From Heliocidaris erythrogramma (lineage: Eukaryota > Echinodermata > Echinoidea > Camarodonta > Echinometridae): 64,000 nt of DNA. Below, one piece after another: positions 50,601 to 63,800 of this stretch (within the stretch, counting starts at the first letter, position 1; each line of letters opens with the position of its first letter). Both the position numbers and the translations under genes were made by a program. The notes under the pieces are model-generated. The model made no database searches, was not told the DNA's origin, and saw only the letters and a list, made by a program, of their open reading frames with translations. The stretch lies in contig CM046869.1 in the NCBI GenBank assembly GCA_025617745.1, positions 5,232,244 through 5,296,243 of the forward strand. Reading direction: 5' to 3'.

Positions 50601-51896
50601 GTTACGTAGATCAAGATCTAGAGCATAGATCTACAGAGGCTAGAGGCATCTATCTAACTTCATTTATGGCATTGCCAGATCATAATCCGGATTTGCCTGT
50701 AAGGTCTGTAAGCATAAGCCCCACGTTAAAATTTAGAATTTTTTTTGGTCCGGGTATAGATTTTTGGCGCCCATTTGTCTTGGGCACCTCTTAGTGTCAA
50801 GTGCTGCCTACATAAACTTTAAAGCTTCTAAAGTTCATCGGTGAAATCTCAGAAAGCTTCAAGTTGGACCTCGTCATAACCTCTTTACATTGGATCACTG
50901 ACTGAATTAGGCAAGTGATGGGAAAAAAACTGCACCATTCTCTTGTAGTTGTACTAACACCTCTCTTTCTATTGCAGACACGAGTCTTATTTAGTAGCAT
51001 CTGTAGCTCCATACTCTCAGCTCTTCAGGAGATAAATTCATCCGAGGAGCTATGTCATTCTCTATTGCACAGTCTAAAGGTACTTCACACCCCCAAATTT
51101 TGTATATTTCCCATTCATTTATAATTTTTCTGTTGCCTGAATTCTTGCTATATTGATTAAAATGCATAATTTATTAAAGGTAATGGAATGCACAGTGTTT
51201 GTAAAAGTCAAATGGGTAAAAAACAGATTTCCTGATCCTTATTTTTTTAGTACATCTGCAATTATGAAGATAATTATAATGAAACCCATAAAAGGTTCCT
51301 GAACACCTGCTTATTTAGAATCACAAGTCCAGTGTTGAATTTTAAGATGTATCCCATCACAAGGGTTATAAGCAGGTAAAAGGCAGCACTCATAGGCATG
51401 CTGGCATTTGATGAAATTTTATACAATTACATACTTTTTTTCTGTCATATGATTTAAATTTCTGGATAATTAATATCAACGAAATGAATTTTGTACTCTT
51501 GAGTGGAGGGCTCAAGTGCCAAAATTCCTGGTAAGTGGTGGGTTCTGCCACCCACCGCCGCCCAGTGTACATGTAGCTGTAACTCTGTCTGTCACTAATA
51601 TATTTGTTTTGTCATGATTAATTCGCTTAATTGTAAATGTCTGTTAGATGAATTTGTTTCCAATCTTTTATGGGTTTTTAAATGTTCATCATTACTCTTC
51701 TAAATAAAACAGTTATTGAATTTTATAAATTTAACTTCTTTTCAACCCCAAGCTCTTGGTAGAGGTCATCAACAGTCTGGAGACTGCCATCCAACAAGTG
51801 ATGCCTTCATCAGGGGATACGGTTTCCATGGATACCATAGAGTCATTACCTTGTAATGTCCTATCAGTCATACAGAGGTCCTTCAGTCACTGCAAG
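47692..51896 (+). CDS. FIRRM: FIRRM exons 1-4 (N-terminus; exon 1 tentative)
   Basis: Exon 1 47,692-47,772 (MSQESVSDHI to NETLP); exon 2 50,375-50,497 (YCNGASTT to APVMSQ); exon 3 50,978-51,079 (TRVLFSS to LHSLK); exon 4 51,753-51,896 (LLVEVINS to FSHCK). Exons 3 and 4 have good borders and match the human protein. Exon 2 is open in all codons and has usable borders (CAG acceptor, GTATGA donor), and its place fits the human N-terminal helix. Exon 1 rests on an ATG near the promoter, phase 0 compatibility and a weak donor (CCA then GTGTTA). Other upstream starts in 47,450-47,690 are possible. The 2.6-kb first intron holds telomere-like repeats and a dead LINE. Confidence 0.72.
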
Positions 51897-54800
51897 GTAT
51901 AATCATCTCCATTTTACAATTTAAGGTTTATTATGAAATCAACATTTCTTAATTAGTGTGCGAATTACATGACATTTATGTGAATGAAAACAAGATTTGA
52001 CTCAAGCACGACCAAGGTAATTAATTGTAAAGCACTTAGAAACATTGTAGATGTATTATAGGCGCTATATAAATCCAGATTATTATTATTATTGTATCCC
52101 CCGGCAGTATGCCGGAGGATACTTTGGATTCAGCAGCGTTTCGCCGCCGCCGCCGCGTCACATTCTTGTGTGCGCTCTAGCGGTCACATTTCTCGACGAA
52201 TTTCTATCAGACTTCCTGTGGACGTGTATCTTGGTAAAATCTGGACCCCTATAGTTTCTGGTGATGCTGCCCCCAGTGTTCCGTCTTTTATAGGGTAAAA
52301 GGCCATATTTTGGGGGATAGTTTGTGTGCGCTCTAGCGGTCACATTTCTCAACGGATTTTGTTCAAATTTTGTATGAAGGTGTCTCTTGGTAAAATCTGG
52401 AACCCTATAGATTTTGGTGATGCTGCCCCCAGTGTTCCGTCTTTTATAGGGTCAAAGGTCATATTTTGATAGATGTCTTGTGTGTACTCTTGTGTGCGCT
52501 CTGGCGGTCACATTTCTCAACGGATTTCGTTCAAATTGTGCATGAAGGTGTCTCTTGGTGTAATTTAAAAACCTGTAGTGTTTGGTGATGCTGCCACCAG
52601 TGTTCCGTCTTTTATAGGGTCAAAGGTCATACTTCAGGGCATGGCGTGAGTGCACTCTACAGGCCACATTTCTCAACGGATTTTGTTCAAATTTTGTATG
52701 GAGATGTATCTTGGTATAATCTACACATGTTTACTGTTTGGTGATGCTGCCCTCATTGTTCCGTCCTTTATAGGGTCAAAGCTCATTTGTCCCTTTTGTG
52801 CACTCTTACTTCTGCATTTCTTGACGGATTTCATTCAAATTTTGTATGGAGATGTATCTTGGTATAATCTACACATATTTAATTTTTGGTGATGCTGCCA
52901 CCAGTGTTCCGTCTTTTATAGGGTCAAAGGTCATACTTCAAGGGATGGCGTGAGTTCACTCTGCAGGCCACATTTCTTGATGGATTTCTTTCAAATTTTG
53001 TATGGAGATGTATCTTGGTATAATCTACACATCTTTACTGGTTGGTGATGCTGCCCTCATTGTTCCGTCCTTTATAGGGTCAAAGGTCATTTTTCCATTT
53101 CTTGCACTCTTACTTCTGCATTTCTCGACGGATTTCGTTCAAATTTTGCATGAAGGTGTCCCTTGGTGTAATCTAAAAATCTGTACTTTTTGGTGATGCT
53201 GCCACCAGTGTTCCGTCTTTTATAGGGTCAAAGGTCATACTTCAAGGGATGGCGTAAGTTCACTCTGCAGGCCACATTTCTTGATGGATTTCTTTCAAAT
53301 TTTGTATGGAGATGTATCTTGGTATAATCTACACATCTTTACTGGTTGGTGATGCTGCCCTCATTGTTCCGTCCTTTATAGGGTCAAAGCTCATTTGTCC
53401 CTTTTGTGCAATCTTACTTCTGCATTTCTTGACGGATTTCATTCAAATTTTGTATGGAGATGTATCTTGGTATAATCTACACATATTTAATTTTTGGTGA
53501 TGCTGCCTCATTGTTCCGTCCTTTATAGGGTCAAGGGTCATTTTTCCATTTCTTGCACTCTTACCGGTACTTCTGCATTTCTTGACGGATTTCGTTCAAA
53601 TTTTGCATGAAGGTGTCTGTTGGTGTAATCTAAAAACCTATAGTTTTTGGTGATGCTGCCACCAGTGTTCCGTCTTTTATAGGGTCAAAGGTCATACTTC
53701 AGGGCATGGCGTGAGTGCACTCTGCAGGCCACATTTCTTGATGGATTTCTTTCAAATTTTGTATGGAGATGTATCTTGGTATATCTCTCAACACATTTCT
53801 TTCAAATTTTATATGAAGATGTGTCTTAGTGAAACCTACACATCTAAATTGTTTGCTGATGCTACCACCACTTTCTATACAGTCAAATGTCATATTCAGG
53901 TTGTTGTTAGGGTCAAATGTCATATTTTCGTTGCATGCATTCTGGAGGACACATTTTTAACTCATTTCTTTCAGATTTTGTATGTAGGTCCATTATAGAT
54001 TACACCTCTACAGTTTTTGGTGATGCTGCCTCTAGTGTTCCGTCTTTCATAGGATCAAAGGTCGTATTTTAGTGGATGGCTTATGTGCGCTCTGAGGTCA
54101 TATTTCTTCCGAATTTTCTATAGAAATGCATTATACTCTAATCTGCACAAATTGTTTTGGTAATGCTGCTCCTAGTGTTGACAATATTCGGGCCACTGGC
54201 AGCAATTTCTACACCATCCTTTTGTTTGAGGGAGGGGATGAGGGAGGGGATGGGGGAGGGTGTTTGTCCCTCCTTCAAATCGCTGCCAGTGCCGGGGGAT
54301 ACATGTCGCATTGCGCGGCACCAGCAATGCACATTTCTAGTTATTATTGTTATTGTTATTGTTATTGTTGTTGTTACTATTACTATTACTATTATTATTA
54401 TTATGAATGTTGATAATAGCTCTAAAATCTTAATCATTTGTTAGTACAAGTCAAAAATATAATTGATTCTGTGCTTATATACGATACTAATATGGTAAAT
54501 ATTATGTTTATTTTGTTCTTATAGGATAGTCACACAGTCTATGGGGATCACTTCTCAGCTGTATCAGAGCAACTTTCTATCCTGTTCAAGAGAGCATACA
54601 GTCTTCAGAAAGCATTGATGGCACTTCTTGAAGTCATCTCGGATTCAGCAGACAGTCACACTGACAATTTATCCCGTGGTAAGTTGGCTCTGAAAGCAGG
54701 GTCCAGTTTGAATTAAACTTGACTGAATTATGATGAAGGAATTATTCATCATAGTTCATTTTAAGGGATATTACATATTTGATTAGAGGTATGTAGAAAC

Positions 54801-57800
54801 ACTATTGGTGGAGGTATTGTGCGTTAACATATCTTAATTCTATTAGGGGTTTCAGGTGATATTTTCTTCCTGTAGATGGAGGTTTAATCTTTGCATAGAT
54901 GGTCAGATCATAATTTTAGAAACAAAATGCAGTTTGAATTTTCAAAATTGGGTGAAGGGTTCCGGAATTACAAATTTTTGAATATTTAAAGTCTGAGGAA
55001 ATTTTTGACGAAGTTCATGATGTCATTCTTATTATTTTTATTGTTTGAGAGATGGCACCGTTTTAGCATCCTTGGTACCTGGAAACAATATGGAATAACC
55101 AGTAACATGTCTCTGTATCTCTTGAATGCAACACCCAAACATAATAAGATTTCACACATATATCAAGAATGAATCAGAGATTATGTTTATCATATTATTG
55201 ATTAATTATAATTAATTATTATTCTGGAAATCTGTAAATAAAGTCGGCGTTTTTACTGTGCTAGTACTTGCCTTTCTGTGCCTCATTGGTCAGTCCCATA
55301 TATAGGGTTTCGTGCGGTAATATAAATTTTAAGTCATCGCATTGAGACGGTTAAATTTATCGCGAGGGTACGTCGAAAGAATAAATTCATGAAAATGGTC
55401 TCAAAATTTATAACTTTATGACTATTTATAACTTTGATTAATTTTACAGGATAATTAGGTCTTTCTAGATTACCGTGAACCTTTGAAATACAAGTTTTGT
55501 TTCTCCAAAATAATCACGGAGGCCAATCATGTCCCTCTCAAACCAAAACACCCCGCGTACACATGGACTTGTCTCGGTTGATTCGGAAGGACCCTGCACT
55601 ATGAACACGATAACAAAGAGAGCGGACAAAATATACAGCTCCTCATTGGACCCTCCACAATAAGTAGGACAGGTGAATATGCATGTGACACCTGTTCTAC
55701 ATACTTTTACATAATAGCAATGAAGGGATGTTCTATTGTCTACCAGAGCAATTGTGGAAGTTACAATGAGGAGCTGTATATTTTGTCCGCTTCTTTGTTC
55801 ATCATGTTTGTAGTGCTGGTGCGAAGAACAGAAATTGACGGTCGTTTTGACTCCAAACAATGGTATGCAAAAATGACATTTCGGAGGTGAGGTGATAACA
55901 GAAATTCAAAATACGAACATTTATAGAATCAGTATACATTATATTTTTGTACTTACCCTCCAGCATCTAGCTGAATTCGGTTTATGAACTGAAAATAGGG
56001 CTCAGAAAACTTCATATGCGTTTTAATCCATGAAGTTGATGGGCTTAGAGAATGCTGCTGGTATGTCTGTGTAGCATATGGTTCAGAGAATTCTTCGGGT
56101 TCATTTGGAAATATTTTCTTAAAAGAACAAAGATCGAATCGACGTCGAAATTGGTGTATGTCCAAACGAGCTATTCCCAAAATCTCTGATTCTCGGTGCC
56201 GCGTAGAGCATGAGATGCTTCTCTGCAGAGGGAGCGAAAGTTGTGTGTGTCTACGAAGTTTACGTGATATCCTCATGCACACACAAATTGCTACACAGTC
56301 AATGCTGTGTCAACGTGTTTTGCTTCTCGACTGAAACCCCTAATTCTATCCTAATTCTTTAGATCTTGGTTCAATTGTCATCTCTATGAGATTTGAAGGG
56401 GTTGCAAGTTCAGGTAACCAAAGTTTGAAATGGTATGGTAAATATGGAAATGTTATTGATGTAAAAAAAAAAAAGGACTCAATTGATATTAGAGCCAGAA
56501 ACATGTAGAGGAGATGCTCATATCCCCCACCCACTGTGTTCTAACATTTGCTGAGCACTGCAACATTTAATCTGGCTTTATTTCATCACAGATAATATGG
56601 TTTAGATTGCTATTAAGTTTTAAGTTAGGTTTAGGGTAAAGGGTTTGTTTACCAATAGTGTGGGGTCAAGAGTTTCAGTTAGGGATTGGACTAAAATAGG
56701 AAACTGAACATGGAGCATGCTATTTTTATCTTTCCAGTGTGCGTTGGTTTCCATGAGTTATGTGGGATCATCAGCGGCATGGATACAACCCTTCTTGTGA
56801 GTACCTGGAGGTTCCTGGTCAAGCTGGTCATCAAACACAAGGAGTCGATTCACCATTCATTTCAGGTATGACCTAGATCAGTGATTAGTATCCTTTCTGG
56901 CCCTATGACCTCATCTAGCATTTCTTGTTGGTTCAAAGACCCCCCTACCAACGCAGTCCCTTGTCAGTGTCATTACCCTCTGTTATAATGTTGTATATTG
57001 ATGTATGAAATTGGATTTGTTTCTGAGGTTAAGAATCACTGCTCAAGGAAATCATAATTGGATTCTGTCTTTTTATTTACAAAACCTTAAATCAATCTGA
57101 GCAACTACATGTACTCCAGGATATCAACCACCCCAGAAGGGAAATATATCTCTGGAAAAATTATTCTTCTATGACAGGTACTCCACTCAGACAATTACTT
57201 CTGCGGCACTACCCCCCCCCCCCCAAAAAAAAAACAACTAAACAAAACAAAACAAAACAAACAAACAAACAAAACAAACAAACCAGCAACCAGCAGGGCA
57301 GGTTTTACATAGCATCATTTCAGTCCTTTGCTTTGTTGTAAAATGTGGAACAATAATCTTCACACAGGCAGCGCCACTAGTTCAGACCCTATGTAATGAA
57401 GTGGAATCTCACTACTGCCACGCCCTAGACCTGGCACCCCAAGCCCCTGGTGTTGAGGTCCAAGGTTCACAGGGTGGGGACGAAAAGGCGTTTGCCCGGA
57501 CTCTGAAGGTTTGCAGTCTGTGCTTCAAGATGATGCATCATTTGGTCAAGGAGTTCCCAGAGGATTGTGTTGAGGAATGTGGTCCACAAGTAGTCCAGGT
57601 CCTACTGGTTCTACAAAGGTAATAATAAGAAATAGGGCTGAAAGTACTTCCATTTTATTTCATGGAGAATGTAGTCCAAAGTTCCAGAGGAGTGTGTGAA
57701 TGAACATTGTAGTTCTTGGTCCTAGTGGTTTTATAATGTAAATAATATGTACTACTGCCGATGATATATCATTAAAATTTCGAGGAGTCTTGACCACCAT

Positions 57801-60800
57801 AGTCCATATATTACATTGGGAGCTATGGCTTAAGGTATTTTATATTTTCAGCAGAGTTTGACCTGAGCCACAGCTTGTCTTGGGCTGATTCTCTGTCAAC
57901 ATATTTTATCTTCTCCCTTTCTCTCTCTGTCTTTCAGCCGGACCCCTCCCAGCCTTGCAGCTAAACAAATATCTGAGAAAGCTTTCCAGGATCTTCAGAG
58001 GTCAGTTCTTGTGGGTATTGAACCTCTGACTCAACTCTTCATTCCTAGCAGAAGATTCTGTGATTCACTTCTTGCTACAAATCAAGGTAGTCATTACACT
58101 CTTCTTTCCTTTATTCATTCTTTTATTCTACAACCATTTCAGTCTTCCTTTTATTCATTCTTTGAATATATTTTGATTATTGAATGAAGTAATAGTCTTG
58201 CAGTCACTCACTGTTAGCCAAGACACTGTTTATTTGAATTCCTTCATCTTTCATTCATCATCTACCAAGATATTCTTTCATTAGTTTACATGTATTTCAC
58301 TAAGTGCACATCATTAGTCATTGACAATTTATTTTGCAAGATCTATTCTGCTGGTATTCAGTGTATTTCTGAAAATTTCCTTTATGTTTGAATTTCTATT
58401 ATCCATAGCCTTGAGTCTGTCTCAAATTCTTGTTTTCCTGAGATTTATAATCTGTTCTAGAATACTTGAGGTCCAGCACGGTTTGAAAGCTTATGCTTCC
58501 GAGAAAACAGATAGTGATTATACAATAACTTTCATAAAAAGACTTGATAGGAGAAACATTGCAGCTGCAAATATACTCAATAAATTCTTTCTATTTATCC
58601 TGTCTGAAAATATTATAAATATATATCTAAATATTTTAATATGATGGACAAATAAAGTGAATCCCAATTCTTTTTTTCACATGTAGATCATAAAGCAGAT
58701 GATAGCCTTGCCATACTGCTCACCCTGGTTATCATCCTGAAGCTGTTGCCGATGGCAACGGATGAAGCCCGCATCCTTTGGCTCGATCCAGTTCTAATGC
58801 CAGAGGATGAACCAAGAGAGAGTCTAGTTGCTGCGATATTCACAGCTATTAGGCATTGTTAGTACATATTGAATTATTTGTATTTTTACAAGGTTGGACT
58901 CTAAATGGTAATTTTTTTAAAAAAATTATTAAGTATTATTAAATATTTCCTGAAGAGGTATGGTATTTCCCTTTGGTTTTGACCCCCCTCACAAAAAAGC
59001 TTTATATATATATAAAGTTAAGCTCATGTTAAGACTATGTCATGGCATTAATATACCAGTAAGCTACCTTGATTGTGATTTAAACCCTTGACCCCTCTTT
59101 GCTACATTTCTAATCAGAATGTGTATGCTCATTGCAGGAAATTATATGAAGAAATTAGTTTGATAACAATGTGTTAATTTTAGAGGGAATTGCCTTTTCC
59201 ATGGGAAGTTCTTTCATATGGACCTACAATTAGGAAGAATGCTTGTCACCTATTTTTAGATACTCAAGCTTCTCTTTAAAACACCAACTTTTCATTGAAG
59301 TTTGGCAGAGCTTCAAACCAGAATTTGTCTCTTTAATAGTTTGTTTGTGTTTGTCTCTTGATTGCAGGTTATACAGAGCTATCTAAACCTGTGTCCTTAT
59401 CAGGTATCATGTGCAACGGCAGACCTCAAACCGATGTCAGTTTGTATGAGTATGTTGTGACGCATCTCTGTGGCTTCGTTGCGTCTCTACCAGTCAGGAC
59501 CTTTCAAGGTGTTGAAAGATGTCTTCTACAGAATGTCCTCGGTTGCAATTGGTCTGCTGTCATGGTTGCGATTGATGTTTGGTGTTTCATGGCAAGGTAT
59601 GGAAAGTTGTTAGATTGGGGGTCTTTCTTTGTGCTGTCCCATTGATAACATTCAATAGAAGATCATTGTAAATATTTACGCACATCATATTTGACAATTA
59701 GTAGGTTTCCTGCAAGCCTTGAAAAGTCCCAAATTAATGTCCATGACTCATAAGAGAAACTCCTGAAAATCCTGAAAACTGTTTGTGTCAATAGTGTTGA
59801 TTGAAATGAGAATTCCATCATTCAAATAAATTGTACCTAAACTTGACAAATTTTCTCTATTTCTCTGTCAGAAGTGCATTTTACATTCAGAATACAATTC
59901 AACACATGCAACTTTTAAAATCTTCACAAAATTACAAAACTTGTTCTGATAGATATGGCTCTGCAAATCTGTGCTCACATCAAGTTAGACTACTTTGTGA
60001 CCTTTTGACCTCACTTCCAACCAATAAGAGCAAGGCTTCCATACACTTAACACTCCTCCTTGGAAGATTAATCCCACTCCTGGCACCAGACCATCAGGTA
60101 AATGTCATGCTGTTTAATTTGTTTTGCCGGTGACACGTTGGTCTGTAATCAAAGTGCTCATTGCTTCTGAGATGGCCTCTATCACCTCAAAATTTGCTAG
60201 CATGCCAAGCTGTACTTTGCTATCGTCTGTACCATGCTAATAAGTGTTGTTTTTTTTTTTTTTCATTTGATTGTAAAAAGTTTTTATATCAAATCGTAAT
60301 CTTATACAGCAGGATGATAATCATAACTCTTCCTCTAAGCATTAGTTGTTGTTTCTTTTTATTTGAATGTAGAAAGATTTTATATTGAATTGTAATTTTA
60401 TACAGTGGCAATAATCATAACTCTTCTGTGTGAACTCCCATCTGCAGCTGGAACTACTTTCTGCATATCCTGTTGAAAAGCATCTAGAATTGTGGTCGAG
60501 GCTTCCTTTAGGTTCCTTACCAGACTCTTGTAGAGATAATGTATGTGAAAAAATCATCAAGAGCTGCACAAAGGCACTGAGTGACTGGAGTGAGTCTACA
60601 CAGACAAGGGATGTTGATTCAGCACAAAAAGTGGTGAGCAAAGAAATACATGACTCCACAGAAGACGTGTTTGGTTTAAAGTTGGTATAATCCAAATTTT
60701 CAATACTAGTAATCTCTGCTGTACCCTGGACCACGAGCTTGATTTCTTAATTTTTCTTTGCTCATGATGCAATTTCTATATATTTTTAAAAATTAAATCC

Positions 60801-63800
60801 ATTTGGCAGATATCATTCGCTTGTTGTCTTGATCATTTGATTCTTTGAGAAATCATTTTCAGTTATTACCAGATACAATGTAAATGACATCTCTTTTCCA
60901 GATGACACACCTCTTGCATGTCCAGCGGTTATTTGGGCAGAATGATATCAAGCAGCGAATTAGAGATGACCTTACTAAACCCTTAGGTGAAGCTCTTGTC
61001 CATCTGTGTTCTGTTCTCTCATTGGACAAGCTAACTCCTGTAGCATTTGGTTACATCATGAATGTATCCTCTCATCTCCTGCAGTATTCAACACCAAGTC
61101 ATATCCTGGAGGTAGGTCTCCTAGATACCATTATGTTTGATACCATTATTATTAGGAGGTGAGTTAGCTCAGTCGGTAAAGCGTGCGTCTGTCGAACCAA
61201 AGATTGTGGGTTTGTAGTGGATGACCGAAGCCTGCATTGTGTGTGCGGATAGAACATTAACTGGGGGCCCCCGTGTAGAGGAGAGTCACCATCTTTGTAT
61301 CTCTGCACTATTCGGAGATGAGTAGGGGGAAACCCTGGTGGAGTGGTACAACTGTACATCCCAATCAATTATATCGGGAGGAGAGACCTAAGGTTTACAG
61401 TGAATCAGTTCGCTTTTCCCCTCCCAGGCACAGGTGACGCCAAATACTTGATAATTAATAATAATGTACCCCATTCACAAACCCATGCTCCTGTCATGTG
61501 CACACCAGAATAGTTAGTGCACATTAATAAATAAATAACTTATTTGTTCACGTAAGCTGAAGAGCTCCATTATATGAGCATTAATTTTATGGCAACACAC
61601 AAAGTCTGAGGATTAGAGTCCTTAGCACAGTAACTGCACTCATCCAAATATTGACCTAATGTTTTATGGGGTCATTAATGTTCTGGATTGTATATTTTCA
61701 TGCATTATTCCTGTTTTATTTTCTGTTATTCTGTCAGGAAGATCTCCTAAAAAGCATCCTACTTTGATCTGAAGTGGGATGTATTAATTACACAGTTTCA
61801 TAGACAATGTGACCTTGGTGGGTGGGTGAAAACTTAGATAGATCATGCCTTCCAACCCATGGGCTTGCATTAGACGTGACAGGGTTTATTTACCCAGACC
61901 AAACATAGAAAAAATGGACTAAACAGAACTGGTAGAGGGTAGATGGTGCCCATATGTACCAAGGTTCCCAACTATCCTGGAAATCAGGCAAAAACCTAGA
62001 AAATGGATTCCCTCTTTTCCAGTCAGGAAAATGTCAGGGAATTGGAGAAAATATTTTACAATAAAATAAAATGTTGAGAACAAATAAAGTGAAAGTAACG
62101 TGTGTGAGTTTTCTCTGTCTTATTTCTTAGCCAGTTACATTGTAGTCTTTCACTCTTCCACTTACAGTTTGATATTGATTTTGTACCCAGATGACCTCTT
62201 CAAAGTTATAAATGACAAGGATTTGACATGTTTAATCATTAAGAACATACCTAATGCAATTTCTTTTCTAATTTGAATCAAGTATGTATGGTTTTATATG
62301 TATTTGGTGTTTTATATATTCGTGGTTCTATCAGTTTTTCTTTTGTTATTCTGTCATTTCTTATTTAGTTGTTGAAGACAGCAAGTTTCATTCTGAACGT
62401 AGATTCACCTTTGACCTTCCGTTTAGCTTGCATCAATTTCCTGCGTAGAATGGCCAAGAAGACATTGCCTGCCTGTCCAGAGGTAACTACCTTTTGAAAT
62501 TATAGAGATCTGATCGTCCTGATTCTTCTACCATGTACAAACAAGTAGATAATTCAAGTGATTCGACCGAACAAAAGTCTGTATCAGCATTGTGAAAAAT
62601 TGTCAATTTAAACTCCTTTGAACCAAACTGTAATTTTCAATATCCTTTATATCATTTTATATATCTCAAATATTTCATGGAATTTTTCTGAATTTGCTCT
62701 TGACAGATTACGTACAAAATTGTGTATATTTTGTAAATAGGTGATTTATATTGAATAGTTTATCAATTCTAATTCAAAAAATATAATTGTAAGATATGGT
62801 CATATATATTATCTTCATGTATTAGTTGATATTTAGAAGTTTAAGGTCTAATGAAAGCTAATCTGGTTTGATTGAATTCACTTGAATTCACTTTTAAGCT
62901 AGTAGATTGTAATGCTACAAGGAAATTCTTGTTTTTACCCATTGCATACTCAACACTATTGTTTAATCCTGGTTTCTTTTCTTTCAAATCTTCCTGGCAG
63001 CAATCACAGATCCTAGATCACATCCCGATCCTGTTTGGTAAAGTCTTATCCGATTCAAACTATGTCATTCACCAGCAGGCCTTGGAAGCGTTCAGTTCAT
63101 TTGCAGAGGTGAGACAAGGCTCCTGAAAGGGTAGACCTTAGACAAGGCCGTACATTGTAATAACAGGAACAATTAGTATGAGAAGACTAGCACAAGAGTA
63201 TGGTATCGTACATCATGAATATCTTCGCCAATGTCCACGACTAACTCTGCGATGTCACACATTTTCGTGATATCTGCGCCAATAATCACGACTCGTTGTG
63301 AAGTTATGTTAAGTCCCCAAGTGGTCTATCTGGCGTGCACGCTGGTTCGGTATTAGGCCCTATGCATGCAGTGCAAATTCCACACAAAGATAGAAAGCTC
63401 AGGCACTTGAAATAAATTCTTAAATGTGCGACCAGTAGTGAATTTGGTCACAAATTTCTACGCCAATATTCACAACGAAATGTGCCAAGTCGCAAATTTC
63501 ATCGCGAATATGTTCATCGATATTCTTTGTGAATATCTTTGCCAATCTTCAAAACGAAATTCACGATGAGTCGTGAATATTGGTGAAGATATTCACGATT
63601 TACGATGTCCCTTCAGAGCCACCATACAAGAGTGGTATTAGCCACTTGGCTTTAACTTGCCTACAAGACTCGAGCAGAATTTCTCATATGCATTCAATTT
63701 CCCTCAGCGACATGGAACCCCAAATATACAGAGCAAAATATTTTTTGGCGATTGGTACACTTACATGTAAGTCTGGTTTTGAAAGTTTGAAGGATATTGC

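Noticed and set aside
58321..58644. 107-codon hydrophobic plus-strand frame between FIRRM exons
   Set aside because: AT-rich intron; FIRRM exons 8 and 9 join in frame without it, and no motif is recognisable.
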